From assembly GCF_036663835.1 (NCBI RefSeq), contig NZ_JAXOJT010000001.1, positions 1,302,001 to 1,366,000 of the forward strand: a DNA stretch of 64,000 nt. Reading direction: 5' to 3'. This DNA comes from Sphingomonas sp. LT1P40. Its GTDB lineage: Bacteria; Pseudomonadota; Alphaproteobacteria; Sphingomonadales; Sphingomonadaceae. Below are positions 27,175-38,103 of the stretch, in pieces (position 1 is the stretch's first letter; each line of letters opens with the position of its first letter). A program made the position numbers and the translations under genes. The notes beneath the pieces were generated by a model that saw only the letters and a program-made list of their open reading frames with translations, searched no databases and was not told the origin of the DNA.

Positions 27175-28701
27175 CTAAAGCGGAATATTGTCATGCTTCT
27201 TCCACGGATTCTCCAGCTGCTTCCCCCGCAGCTTGCGTAGTCCCAGCGCGATCCGCCGCCGCGTCGAATGCGGCATGATCACCTCGTCCACGAACCCCTT
27301 GCTCGCCGCGACGAACGGGTTGGCAAAGCGCGCCTCATATTCCGCCGTCTTTTCCGCAATCTCTTCCGGCGTGCGCCCGCGAAAGATGATCTCGACCGCA
27401 CCTTTCGCGCCCATCACCGCGATCTCCGCGGTCGGCCACGCATAGTTCAGATCGCCGCGCAGATGCTTCGACGCCATCACGTCATACGCCCCGCCATAGG
27501 CCTTGCGCGTAATCACCGTGATCTTCGGCACCGTCGCCTCGGCATAGGCGAACAGCAATTTCGCGCCATGCTTGATGATGCCCGAATGCTCCTGCCCGAC
27601 GCCTGGCAAAAACCCCGGCACATCCACGAACGTCACGATCGGGATTTCAAACGCATCGCAAAAGCGCACGAACCGCGCGGCCTTCTTCGATGAATTGATG
27701 TCCAGGCACCCGGCCAGCACCATCGGCTGGTTCGCGACGATACCCACCGTCCGACCCTCGACCCGCCCAAAGCCGATCAGGATATTGCCCGCATGCGTCG
27801 GCTGAACCTCGAAGAAATCGCCCTCGTCCACCGTCTTCCGGATCAGCTCGTGCATGTCGTACGGCTGATTGGCGTTCGGCGGGATCAGCGTATCCAGACT
27901 GTCCTCAAGCCGGTCCCACGGGTCGTCGCTCGCCCGCTCCGGCGGCGTCTCCCGGTTCGATGCGGGCAGGAAATCCACGAAGTCGCGGGCCGCGAGCAGC
28001 GCCTCGATATCGTTATCGAACGCCACATCCGCGACCCCCGACTTCGTGGTATGCGTCACCGCGCCGCCCAGTTCCTCCTGCGTGACGATCTCGTTGGTAA
28101 CGGTCTTCACTACATCCGGGCCGGTGACGAACATATATGACGAATCCTTCACCATGAAGATGAAGTCGGTCATGGCGGGACTATACACGGCACCGCCCGC
28201 GCATGGTCCCATGATCAGGCTGATCTGCGGCACCACGCCGGACGCCAGCACGTTGCGCTGGAAGACCTCGGCATAGCCGCCCAGCGACGCGACGCCCTCC
28301 TGAATCCGCGCGCCGCCGCTGTCGTTCAGGCCGATGACCGGCGCGCCGACCTTCAGCGCCATGTCCATGATCTTGCAGATTTTCTGCGCATGGCGTTCGG
28401 ACAGTGACCCGCCAAACACGGTAAAGTCCTGGCTGAACACAAAAACCAGCCGCCCGTTGATCGTGCCTGATCCGGTGACGACGCCGTCGCCCGGCACGGT
28501 CTGCTCGGGCATTCCGAAATCGACGCAATTATGCTCGACATACATGTCGAGTTCCTCGAACGATCCTTCGTCGAGCAACACGTCAAGCCGCTCGCGCGCG
28601 GTCAGCTTGCCCTTGGCGTGCTGCGCGTCGATGCGCTTCTGCCCGCCGCCAATCCGCGCCGCCGCCCGCCGCCGTTCCAGTTCCTCGATCGTCGAAGACA
28701 T
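27175..28701 (-). CDS. pccB: Propionyl-CoA (acyl-CoA) carboxylase beta subunit
   Basis: This 508-residue carboxyltransferase subunit moves CO2 from carboxybiotin to propionyl-CoA. The two crotonase-like halves show [23 protein letters not shown] near 128-150 (N half, acyl-CoA site) and [50 protein letters not shown] near 360-410 (C half, biotin site). The conserved C-terminus reads KHDNIPL. ATG 28701 has AAGGAGAGG upstream. It is the first gene of the operon and starts 99 bases from a divergent ScfR-type regulator. Confidence 0.97.
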   Translation of the reverse strand: MSSTIEELERRRAAARIGGGQKRIDAQHAKGKLTARERLDVLLDEGSFEELDMYVEHNCVDFGMPEQTVPGDGVVTGSGTINGRLVFVFSQDFTVFGGSLSERHAQKICKIMDMALKVGAPVIGLNDSGGARIQEGVASLGGYAEVFQRNVLASGVVPQISLIMGPCAGGAVYSPAMTDFIFMVKDSSYMFVTGPDVVKTVTNEIVTQEELGGAVTHTTKSGVADVAFDNDIEALLAARDFVDFLPASNRETPPERASDDPWDRLEDSLDTLIPPNANQPYDMHELIRKTVDEGDFFEVQPTHAGNILIGFGRVEGRTVGIVANQPMVLAGCLDINSSKKAARFVRFCDAFEIPIVTFVDVPGFLPGVGQEHSGIIKHGAKLLFAYAEATVPKITVITRKAYGGAYDVMASKHLRGDLNYAWPTAEIAVMGAKGAVEIIFRGRTPEEIAEKTAEYEARFANPFVAASKGFVDEVIMPHSTRRRIALGLRKLRGKQLENPWKKHDNIPL

Positions 28702-28746
28702 GCACCTCTCCTTGGCCGGTCGCCTTCACAGGACACGCGCCAACAA

Positions 28747-28786
28747 GCAAATGCAATGTTGCGAAGTTGCGTCGTGCACATTTGCA
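28747..28786. promoter_or_regulatory. Cluster of TTGC/GCAA motifs, likely ScfR/PccR-type operator
   Basis: Five TTGC or GCAA cores lie within 40 bases (28747, 28753, 28759, 28767, 28782). The outer pair forms an inverted repeat GCAAATG (28747-28753) and CATTTGC (28779-28785); an inner pair makes GCAA-TG-TTGC (28753-28762). Regulators of the RamB/PccR (ScfR) family bind TTTGCAAA-like repeats, and the adjacent gene encodes such a protein. No perfect TTTGCAAA is present, so the match is to a degenerate form. Confidence 0.6.
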
Positions 28787-28800
28787 GATATGATGCCGCG

Positions 28801-30195
28801 ATGGAAACCACCCGCCGCCGCCTCTTCGCCGGAGCAAAAGTCCGCGACCTGCGCAAACAGGCCGGCCTGCCACAGGCTGCAATGGCGCAACGGCTCGGTG
28901 TATCCGTCAGCTATCTGTCGCAGATCGAGAATGAAGAACGCCCGCTCACCCCGCCCGTGCTGATAGCCCTCACCCGCGAATTTCCGCAGCTATGGGGCGA
29001 TGTCGGCGAGGACCATAGCGTCTCCGACCTCGTCCGTGCGATCGACGCGGGGACGGACAGCAGCATCGCGGGCGATCCGCTTCCCGAAACCGCCGTCCAG
29101 CGCGGCCTGGAGAAACACCCCGCCCTCACTCGCCGCATGGTGGCGCTGCACGACGCATGGCGACGCAGTCAGGCACAGCTCAGCGTTCTCGACGACAAGG
29201 TCGAAAGCGGCGCAGGCAGCGGCGGCGCACTGCCGTGGGAGGAGGTCCGCGACTGGTACCAGGCGGAGGGCAATTACATCGATGCGATCGACCGCGCGGC
29301 GGAATCGCTGGCGGACGGGTTCGACGGTCCGCGCGGGATCGAGGATCGGCTGCGCGGCTGGCACGGCATCCGCATTGACGATGCCCGCGACGACGACACC
29401 CGCCTTTCCCGCTTCGACGCCGACAATCGCCGCCTCACGATCAGCGGCGTGTTGCCCCCCGAAAGCCGCGCCTTCCTGCTCGCCCACGCCCTCGCTCGCC
29501 ACGAGTTCGCCAATGAGATGCGGGTCGTCAGCGAGACCAGCGGCCTGTCCTCCCCCGCCGCCCGCGAACTCCTCTCGCTCGGCCTCGCCAATTACGCGGC
29601 GGGCGCATTGTTGATGCCCTATGCCCGCTTCCGCGACGCCGCGCGCGAAGTCCGCCACGACATCGACCGCCTGCGCCAGCGTTTCGGCACCAGCTTCGAG
29701 CAGACCTGCCACCGCCTCTCCACCCTGCAACGCCCCGGTGCGCAAGGCGTCCCGTTCTTCTTCTGTCGCGTCGATATGGCCGGCAACATCACCAAACGTC
29801 ACTCGGCGACCCGCCTCGCCTTCGCCCGCTTCGGCGGCGCGTGCCCGCTGTGGGTGGTGCATGAGGCGGTTGCGATCCCCGACCGCATCCTCGTCCAGCT
29901 TGCCGAAACCCCCGATGGCGCACGCTACGTCTCGATGGCCAAGGGACTGGTGAAACCCTCCGCCAGCTACGCCCGCCCGCCGCGCCGTTATGCCGTAGCC
30001 TTAGGCTGCGACGAAGAACACGCCGCCGAGTTCATCTATGCCGATGGCCTGCGCACCGGCGGCATCGCCACCCCGATCGGCACCAGCTGCCGTATCTGCC
30101 CCCGCACCGACTGCGACCAGCGCGCCTTTCCGCCAGCAGCCAGCGAAATCCGCATCGACCCGGATGTCCGCGCGGCAGTGCCTTACGCGTTCTAA
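28801..30195 (+). CDS. ScfR/PccR-like short-chain acyl-CoA transcriptional regulator
   Basis: This 464-residue regulator has an N-terminal XRE-type helix-turn-helix (about 8-62; KVRDLRKQAGLPQAAMAQRL, VSVSYLSQIENEERPLT), a central IrrE/ImmA-like region (about 200-330) and a C-terminal DUF2083 domain with clustered cysteines (SCRICPRTDCDQRAFPP). This architecture is that of RamB, MccR and PccR, which sense acyl-CoA and control propionyl-CoA or acetate assimilation genes. It is divergent from pccB with motif-rich DNA between, so it most likely controls the propionate operon and itself. ATG 28801 is the homology start. Confidence 0.92.
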   Translation: METTRRRLFAGAKVRDLRKQAGLPQAAMAQRLGVSVSYLSQIENEERPLTPPVLIALTREFPQLWGDVGEDHSVSDLVRAIDAGTDSSIAGDPLPETAVQRGLEKHPALTRRMVALHDAWRRSQAQLSVLDDKVESGAGSGGALPWEEVRDWYQAEGNYIDAIDRAAESLADGFDGPRGIEDRLRGWHGIRIDDARDDDTRLSRFDADNRRLTISGVLPPESRAFLLAHALARHEFANEMRVVSETSGLSSPAARELLSLGLANYAAGALLMPYARFRDAAREVRHDIDRLRQRFGTSFEQTCHRLSTLQRPGAQGVPFFFCRVDMAGNITKRHSATRLAFARFGGACPLWVVHEAVAIPDRILVQLAETPDGARYVSMAKGLVKPSASYARPPRRYAVALGCDEEHAAEFIYADGLRTGGIATPIGTSCRICPRTDCDQRAFPPAASEIRIDPDVRAAVPYAF

Positions 30196-30204
30196 AACGA
30201 AAAG

Positions 30205-30238
30205 CGGCGTCCGGTCACAGGGGTTGGACCGGACGCCG
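30205..30238. terminator. Strong hairpin after the ScfR-like gene
   Basis: CGGCGTCCGGTC (30205-30216) and GACCGGACGCCG (30227-30238) form a perfect 12-base stem with a ten-base loop. On the plus strand little U follows. On the minus strand the stem is followed by CTTTTCGTTTTAG, so it fits better as a terminator for transcripts from the MFS side, while also folding after the regulator gene. Confidence 0.6.
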
Positions 30239-30321
30239 GAAGTTTCAGGGGATGAATGCGTCTCCGCACCGCCACTAAATGCCCGGCAGGGGCGGTCCTA
30301 ACCACGGTCGAAATCAGACGT

Positions 30322-30465
30322 TAAGGCGTGTCGAATTCAGTTCAGGTGGAGTCGAAAAGGGTGATTTTCGAGCACCGGAGCGCAGCGTGCTTATGGCACG
30401 TGAGCACTGGAGCGCAGAAAATCGCGCTTTGCAGACCCGCATGGGCTGAATCTCGACGCGCCTTA
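30322..30465. repeat. Palindromic MITE-like element
   Basis: The ends are near-perfect inverted repeats: TAAGGCGTGTCGAATTCAG (30322-30340) against TAAGGCGCGTCGAGATTCAG read from 30465 back to 30446, differing by one base and one insertion. Inner arms also pair (GTGATTTTCGAGCACCGG against GCGATTTTCTGCGCTCCA), and the centre is CGTGC-TTATG-GCACG (30386-30400). The 144-base unit has no coding capacity and would fold into one long hairpin. Its right end supplies the TAA stop of the MFS gene. The TA at each edge would fit a mariner/IS630-type insertion, which is inference. Confidence 0.65.
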
Positions 30466-32115
30466 GGTGGATCTGGTGGGATCGGTCATGGGATCGGCCA
30501 TTTCGCGCGCCGATGGCAGACGCAGACCCGGCAGCGACCCCGTTTGCCGCTCGATCATGCGATGCACCACCAGCGGCCTGTCACCGTACAGCGCCCGCAA
30601 CGCCTCGCTATTCGCATCGTCGGCATGCGTCCGCCGCTGATTATGCCGCACATAGTCCAGCCAGGTCGGCACATGATAGCGCTCGACCCACAATTCGGGA
30701 TCGCCCAGATCGCGCAACAGCGACCAGCCGCGCGCGCCATCCCGCCCCCGAATCCGCCGCCGCTCGCTCATCACGCTCAGGAAGGTCGGGATGTCGCCGG
30801 GCGCGATACGATACTCGATCGTCACCACGATCGGCCCACTGCGCGCTTCCACCGGGATTTCGGTCGCCGGTTCGGTCCAGCTACCGCGCGGATCGAGGTT
30901 GCTCGACGCCAGCCGTGGCACCGGCAGCCAGAACCCGATCAGCGCGCTGAATACCTGCGCCCCCGCAGCCACCAGCAACGCGATCGAAACCCCATGGTGA
31001 TCGGTGATCCACCCAAACACCCAGCTGCCTATCGCCATCCCGCCGAACGCCGTCATCTGATACAGCGCCAGCGCCCGCGCCACGACCCAGCGCGGCGCCG
31101 CGAACTGAACGCTGACGTTGAAACTCGACAGCGCCATTACCCAACCGGCTCCGGCCAGTGCCAGTGCAGGCAACGTGAGCAACAGCGAAGGACTGAGCGC
31201 TGCCACCGTCGCGCCAAATGCGATGCCAACAGACGCAGCCCGTACCAGCTGCTCGGTATTCCACCGCCGCCGCAATCGCCCGCTGGCCAATGCCCCGCCG
31301 ACCGCACCGACTCCAAATCCGCCCAGCAACAGGCCGAATGTCAACGGCCCGCCGCCGATCAGGTCGCGCGCCACCAGCGGCATCAACGCGGTGATCGCAC
31401 TCGCCGACAGCCCGAACACCCCCGCCCGCACCAGGACGGCCAATATGTCGGGCGACAGCATCACATACCGCACCCCCGCGACCATCGCGACGCCCAGCCG
31501 CTCACGCGGGAGCAGTCGCGGCGGTAAGTCCGGCTTCCACCGCGTCAGCACCCCAATCAGCGCCAGATAACTCACCGCGTTGACCGCGAACGCCGCCGCC
31601 GCGCCCGCCACCGCAACGATCACGCCACCGATCGCGGGACCCAGGCTGCGCGCAATGTTGAACCCCATCGAGTTGTACGCGACCGCCTGTGGCAAGGCCG
31701 CGCGCGGCACCATCTCGCCCACCGACGCCTGCCACGCCGGCCCGTTGAACGCGACGCCGCACCCGATCAGAAAGGTAAAGCCGAGCAACAGCCACGGCGT
31801 CAGCACGCCGAACCACGCGCAGATCGACAATGTCAGCGACACCAGCAGCATGAAGCCCTGCGCCGCCAGCATTACCTTGCGCCGATCCAGATTGTCCGCC
31901 ACCGCGCCCGCCCACAATGCCAGCAGCATGATCGGCAGCGTCACCGATGCCGACACCAGTGCAATCATCTGCGGCGGCGCGCCCAGCGAGATCATCATCC
32001 ACGACGCACCCACCGACTGGATCAGCCCGCCAAAGTTCGATGCCATGCTCGCCAGCCACACACGACGAAAGATCGGGATCGCAAACGGCGACTCAGGAGG
32101 CTGCATATCGGCCAT
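30463..32115 (-). CDS. MFS transporter (MFS_3/EntS-like) with C-terminal ABM-like domain
   Basis: This 550-residue inner-membrane permease has about 12 helices in residues 15-410 (motif-A-like VADNLDRRKVML). A soluble C-terminal extension of about 115 residues resembles a dimeric alpha/beta-barrel (ABM-like) domain (VVTIEYRIAPGDIPTFLSVM, LWVERYHVPTWLDYVRHNQR). This fusion is seen in enterobactin-exporter-like MFS proteins. The substrate is unknown. The last codon is followed directly by the TAA contributed by the palindromic element, so the C-terminal residues may have been altered by its insertion. Start ATG 32115. Confidence 0.92.
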   Translation of the reverse strand: MADMQPPESPFAIPIFRRVWLASMASNFGGLIQSVGASWMMISLGAPPQMIALVSASVTLPIMLLALWAGAVADNLDRRKVMLAAQGFMLLVSLTLSICAWFGVLTPWLLLGFTFLIGCGVAFNGPAWQASVGEMVPRAALPQAVAYNSMGFNIARSLGPAIGGVIVAVAGAAAAFAVNAVSYLALIGVLTRWKPDLPPRLLPRERLGVAMVAGVRYVMLSPDILAVLVRAGVFGLSASAITALMPLVARDLIGGGPLTFGLLLGGFGVGAVGGALASGRLRRRWNTEQLVRAASVGIAFGATVAALSPSLLLTLPALALAGAGWVMALSSFNVSVQFAAPRWVVARALALYQMTAFGGMAIGSWVFGWITDHHGVSIALLVAAGAQVFSALIGFWLPVPRLASSNLDPRGSWTEPATEIPVEARSGPIVVTIEYRIAPGDIPTFLSVMSERRRIRGRDGARGWSLLRDLGDPELWVERYHVPTWLDYVRHNQRRTHADDANSEALRALYGDRPLVVHRMIERQTGSLPGLRLPSAREMADPMTDPTRST

Positions 32116-32156
32116 GCCGCGTGTGTAGAGCGCCGCGCGCGGATCGCCAGAACAAC

Positions 32157-32192
32157 AAAGCCCCGCAAGGCCGATAACCTTGCGGGGCTTTG
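32157..32192 (-). terminator. Rho-independent terminator of tRNA-Arg
   Basis: AAAGCCCCGCAAGG (32157-32170) pairs with CCTTGCGGGGCTTT (32178-32191) around CCGATAA, a perfect 14-base stem. Read on the minus strand the stem ends in CTTTG followed by TTGTT. It lies 3 bases past the CCA end of the tRNA. Confidence 0.88.
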
Positions 32193-32194
32193 AA

Positions 32195-32271
32195 TGGTGC
32201 GCCCGGAACGATTCGAACGTCCGGCCCCCAGATTCGTAGTCTGGTGCTCTATCCAGCTGAGCTACGGGCGC
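32195..32271 (-). tRNA. tRNA-Arg (anticodon ACG)
   Basis: The minus strand reads GCGCCCGTAGCTCAGCTGG at the 5' end, with acceptor GCGCCCG pairing CGGGCGC. The anticodon stem CCAGA/TCTGG encloses CTACGAA, giving anticodon ACG. The T-arm contains GTTCGAATC, and CCA is encoded at the 3' end. The ACG anticodon is normally edited to ICG to read CGU, CGC and CGA. The whole cloverleaf is 77 bases. Confidence 0.97.
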
Positions 32272-32356
32272 ACATTGGAGGAGCGCAGATAGAAGCGGTT
32301 CCCGGTAAACGCAAGCCCGTTGCGCATGGTTTCTTCACGGCATAGACCCGCGCACG

Positions 32357-32848
32357 ATGCGCACCCTGATCCCCCTGTCCGCCCTGACCCTCCTCACCGC
32401 ATGCGTCGATGTGGATAAGGGCTATCCGTCCCTGTTGCCCCGCCCGATCGAGAGTCGCGACGATGCTGAACCGGTGCGGGAAGATCCGGTCGCCGCCCCG
32501 GACGCCGCGCTCGATACGCGTGTGGCGACTCAGCGTGCCGCTGCCGACGCCATTGCAAAACGCTTTCAGACCGCGGCGATCGAGACCGAAGCGCGCGTCG
32601 CGGTCGCGCGCGGCGTTCCCGAAGGCAGCGAAAGCTGGCTCGCGGCGCAGACCGCGCTGGCCGACCTCGACATGATTCGCAGCGAAACGCGCGATATTCT
32701 CACCGCGCTTGAGGAAACCGCGTCGGCACGCGCACAGGCTGGCGAACCCGCCTATCCCGCGCTCGACACCGCGATTAGCGACATCGGCGCGACGGTGGCT
32801 GCGCAGGATGCACGGGCAAAGGCGCTGGAAGACGCGCTTGCCGGATAA
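32357..32848 (+). CDS. Putative lipoprotein, unknown function
   Basis: This 163-residue protein starts with a signal sequence ending in the lipobox LLTAC (Cys16), predicting lipidation and membrane attachment. The mature part has a Pro/Asp-rich linker (20-50) and a long helical region rich in Ala, Glu and Arg (about 52-163) with probable coiled-coil character (RVATQRAAADAIAKRF; SETRDILTALEETASARAQ). I recognise no family. It is convergent with the SpeE-fusion gene, with 3 bases between stops. The tRNA-Arg gene is divergent upstream. Confidence 0.8.
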   Translation: MRTLIPLSALTLLTACVDVDKGYPSLLPRPIESRDDAEPVREDPVAAPDAALDTRVATQRAAADAIAKRFQTAAIETEARVAVARGVPEGSESWLAAQTALADLDMIRSETRDILTALEETASARAQAGEPAYPALDTAISDIGATVAAQDARAKALEDALAG

Positions 32849-32851
32849 ACC

Positions 32852-35103
32852 CTAGGGCAGATCCTTGTTCAGGCTGCGCAGGATCGGCAGGATCGTCGCA
32901 TAGTCGTCGGTCCACGGCGTGAAGCCCGGCGTCGTCTCCAGCGCCCGCCACTCGCTCCCGCGCGCCTTCAGCGCCGCGATCGTCGCGGGCGAACGCGACA
33001 GCGCGATCCAGTCCGATGTTGCCGCTTCCTCCATCTCCTCCATCATCGTCGGATGATAGGTCAGGCCCATCGCGCTCCACCCGCCGGCCTTCGCGGCGGC
33101 TTCGACCACCGGCTCCAGCGACAGGAAGCGGTTAGAGATATGGACGAGCAACAACCCGTTCTTCGCTAGCACGCGATCGTAAGTGGCAAATGCCTCCTGC
33201 GTCATCAGATGCATCGGCACCGCGTCGGACGAGAATGCGTCGAGCACCAGCAGGTCGAGGCTGGCGGGCGCATCCTCCGCCAGCCTCAGCCGCGCATCGC
33301 CCAAGATGATCTCCGCCTTGGGATTGCACTGCTCCAGGAACCGAAACGGCCCCTTTGCCAGCTTCACCACCGCCGGATCGATCTCGTAAAAGCGCCATGA
33401 CTGGCCCGGCTTCGCGTAACAGGCCAGCGTTCCGGTGCCGAGCCCGACCACGCCGACGCGCGCGGCGGGACCGTAAAACCCCTCCAGCGCCATCATCGCC
33501 TGCCCCACGCCCGAACCGAACACATAATAGGTCGTCGGCGTGCGCAATCGCGTCTCGTCACCCTCCAGCTGAACGCCGTGCAACGTGGTCCCGTGCGCCA
33601 GCCGCTTCTGATCGAGCAAATCGGTGATCGTGTAGACACCGAAATAACTGCGGGTGCGCACATCCCCGGCCCAGCTCATCGCCAGCGAACGATACCCGCC
33701 GAACAGGAACAGCGATCCCGCCAGCACGATCATGAACGGCACGCGCATGCCGATCGTGAACAGCCCGATCAGCGCGATGGCGAGGTAGAGCATCCCCAAC
33801 ACCTTCTCACCCAGCGATGCGGCCGGGCCGAACAACCCGAACCACACGATCACCGCGACCAGCAGCGCGACGATAAGGGTGCGGATGCGCACGCCCTGTG
33901 CTTCCGCGTTCCACAGCTTTGCCATTGGTGGCAGCAGGAAGGATTGCGGCACCAGCAGCCCGGCGGCGAGGATCAGGATCGGATATTCATAGGTCCAGTC
34001 GAACAGGATCGGCGCGATCAACCCGGCGAACACCCCGCCCAGCGCCCCGCCCACCGACATGGCGAGGTAAAACCCCGTCAGCCGGTCCGGCTCCGGCCGC
34101 AGATCATACATATGCGTGTGCAGCGCCACCGCGACCATGAACAACAGCCCCAGCGCCATCAGCGCGTTCAGCTCCGGATTTTCGTTATGCCCGGCGATCA
34201 TCAGCCCGCCGAACATCAGAATTGTGACCGGCGCGAACCGCGTCAGAATCTCGGCCAGCCCGCGCCGCGCCGCGAACGCAATCGTGAAGCTCAACAGATA
34301 CAGGCCCAACGGCAGCACCCACAGCATCGGCACCGCGACGATATCGGTGGTCAGGAAACTCGACGTCGCCAGCATCAGGCCCGACGGCACGAACGCCAGC
34401 GCCACCCAATGCGCCACGCGACGGCGCGATGGCGGCGCGCTGGTCGCCTGGACATGCGGCTCGCCCGTCGCCTGACGCGGCAACAGGAACGCGCATGCCG
34501 CGACCGCGACGAACACCAGCACATAGCCGCCAGTCCACAGCCAGCTTTGCGAATGCAGCGCCATCCCCGGTTCGACCAGCAACGGATAGGCGATCAGCCC
34601 GCCAAAGCTGCCGACATTCGACGCGGCGTACAGCGCATAGGGATCGCGCCCGCCCGATGCGATGGCGAACCAGCGCTGCAACAACGGCGCCTGTGCCGAG
34701 ATCGCAAAGAATAACGGCCCGATCGAGGCCCCTAGCAGCCAAGGCACCCACACCGCCGGCTCCGCATCCGCCGGCATGTTCATCGCCATCAGCCCGATCG
34801 GCAGCCACAATGCCGCGACCGCCAGCACCGCCAGATGGATCATCGCCTGCTTGCGCACCGGCACCCGGCCCAGCATGTGCGCATAGGCATAGCCGCCCAG
34901 CAGCAACGCCTGATAGATCAGCATCGCGCTGTTCCATACGGCCGGCGCACCACCCAGCCGCGGCAACGCCATGCGTGCAATCATCGGCTGGACGAGGAAG
35001 AGCAGAAAACTGCCAAGCAGGATCGTAGTGACGAACAGCGGGCCGCTGATCCGGCTCAAGCACGAAGGTACGTCGTCATTCGGCTCGGCCATCGTCTCAA
35101 CGG

Positions 35104-35107
<4 letters not shown>
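32852..35107 (-). CDS. Fused MFS / spermidine-synthase-like protein
   Basis: This 751-residue membrane protein has a first part (about 20-480) with many predicted helices resembling an MFS or SpeE-associated membrane module. The second part (about 500-740) is a spermidine-synthase-fold domain (YYVFGSGVGQAMMALEGF, RVGVVGLGTGTLACYAKPG, FYEIDPAVVKLAK, ILGDARLRL, LLVLDAFSSDAVPMHLMT). True substrates are unknown; such fusions need not make spermidine. The GTG at 35107 overlaps the upstream gene's stop (GTGA) and has GGAG upstream; ATG 35092 is an alternative. Confidence 0.9.
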
Positions 35108-36650
<1,543 letters not shown>

Positions 36651-38042
36651 TCAACCGGTGGGTTGCAAGCGCCCGGCGGGTTCGGCGGTGCCATGCGCAT
36701 GCTCCGCCGCATCCTCGGGTTCCGGCGGCACCGCAAGGACAGCGGCGCGCCAGCGCCCATAGCGATAATAGAGTGCGGCCAGTGCCAGCGCGACCGCCGA
36801 GCTCAGCGGAAACGCGAACCACAGCGCATCGCCACCGAACCAGCGCGGTCCAACCACCGCAAACCCGATCCGGATCGGGAACAAGGTGAAGGCCAGGATC
36901 AGCAGCGGCGCGATCGTCGCGCCATTCGCCCGCACCGTTGAAAACATCACCATCGTCGCGCCAAACATCACGAAGGTCCAGCTGGCGATCAGCTGAATAT
37001 GCCGCGCGATCGGGATCGCGGCGCTGTCCGCCCCAACGAACAGCGCCATCACCGGCCGGTCGAACAGGATGATGAGCACGATCACCGACACCGTGATCGC
37101 GGTGTTATAGACGATCCCCGCCCGCGTGATCGCGCCGACCCGGTCCCATCGCCCCGCGCCGATATTCTGTGCCGCCATGCTCGACACCGCGACGCCGATC
37201 GCCATCGCCGGCATCTGGATATAGGTCCATAATTGCTGCGACACGGCATAGGCGGCGGCGGTATCGACGCCCAGCCGGTTGACGAGTCCGACCATCGACA
37301 GGCCCGACACCGACATCACCAGCATCTGCGCACCCATCGGCAGCCCCTTGGCCACGATCGTGCGGACCAGCGCGCGCTCGGGCAGCAGGTATCGCAACTC
37401 CGCCCCGCGCAGCCGGATCGGCAAGTCGCGCCGATAAACATAGGCCAGCAGCCCAAGCGACGAGACGATCCCCGCGATGAGCGTCGCGGTCGCCGACCCC
37501 GCAATCCCCATGCGCGGAAACGGCCCGATGCCCGCGATCAACAACGGGTTGAACACCGAATCGACGACGACGCTCAGCACCATGAACCACAAGGGCGTGA
37601 CCGAATCGCCTGCGCCGCGCAGGCCCATCTGGATCAGCACGCCAAACATGGCGAACGGCAGGCCGAGGAAGATTACCCGCAGATAATCCTGCGCCAGCCC
37701 CTTCGCTTCGCCGGGTGTCGCCAACAGGTCCAGAATCTGTGGCGTGAACAGCCAGCCCAGCGCCGCGATCACCACTGCCCCGCCCGTCACCAAGCCAATC
37801 GCCGACCCGAACGCCCGCCGCGCGCCATCGATATCGCCGCGCCCGACCGATTGCCCGATCAGGATTGTCGCCGCCATCCCGAACCCGAACACCGCCGAGA
37901 ACATGAGGAACATGATGATGTTGGCGTTGCTCGTCGCCGCCAGCGCCTGCTCACCCAGAAACCGCCCGACCCAGATCGAATTGATCGACCCGTTGAGCGA
38001 CTGCAGGATGTTCGAGCCCAGCGTCGGCAGCGCGAACAGCAA
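36651..38042 (-). CDS. MATE family efflux transporter
   Basis: This inner-membrane multidrug/Na+ or H+ antiporter has about 12 helices in two bundles (TLGSNILQSLNGSINSIWVGRFLGEQALAATSN; RMGIAGSATATLIAGIVSSL). TTG 38042 is the first usual start codon, giving 463 residues. However, the family-typical N-terminal block (DLTTGPISRTLL) is encoded upstream in the same frame, open back to the valS stop at 38104-38106 without ATG, GTG or TTG. The true start may be a rare codon such as ATA 38099 or CTG 38072. It follows valS directly. Confidence 0.88.
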   Translation of the reverse strand: MLFALPTLGSNILQSLNGSINSIWVGRFLGEQALAATSNANIIMFLMFSAVFGFGMAATILIGQSVGRGDIDGARRAFGSAIGLVTGGAVVIAALGWLFTPQILDLLATPGEAKGLAQDYLRVIFLGLPFAMFGVLIQMGLRGAGDSVTPLWFMVLSVVVDSVFNPLLIAGIGPFPRMGIAGSATATLIAGIVSSLGLLAYVYRRDLPIRLRGAELRYLLPERALVRTIVAKGLPMGAQMLVMSVSGLSMVGLVNRLGVDTAAAYAVSQQLWTYIQMPAMAIGVAVSSMAAQNIGAGRWDRVGAITRAGIVYNTAITVSVIVLIILFDRPVMALFVGADSAAIPIARHIQLIASWTFVMFGATMVMFSTVRANGATIAPLLILAFTLFPIRIGFAVVGPRWFGGDALWFAFPLSSAVALALAALYYRYGRWRAAVLAVPPEPEDAAEHAHGTAEPAGRLQPTG

Positions 38043-38103
38043 CAGCGTCCGACTGATCGGCCCTGTCGTCAGGTCGCGGCGGGCGGCGGGCGGCGGTATC
38101 GGT

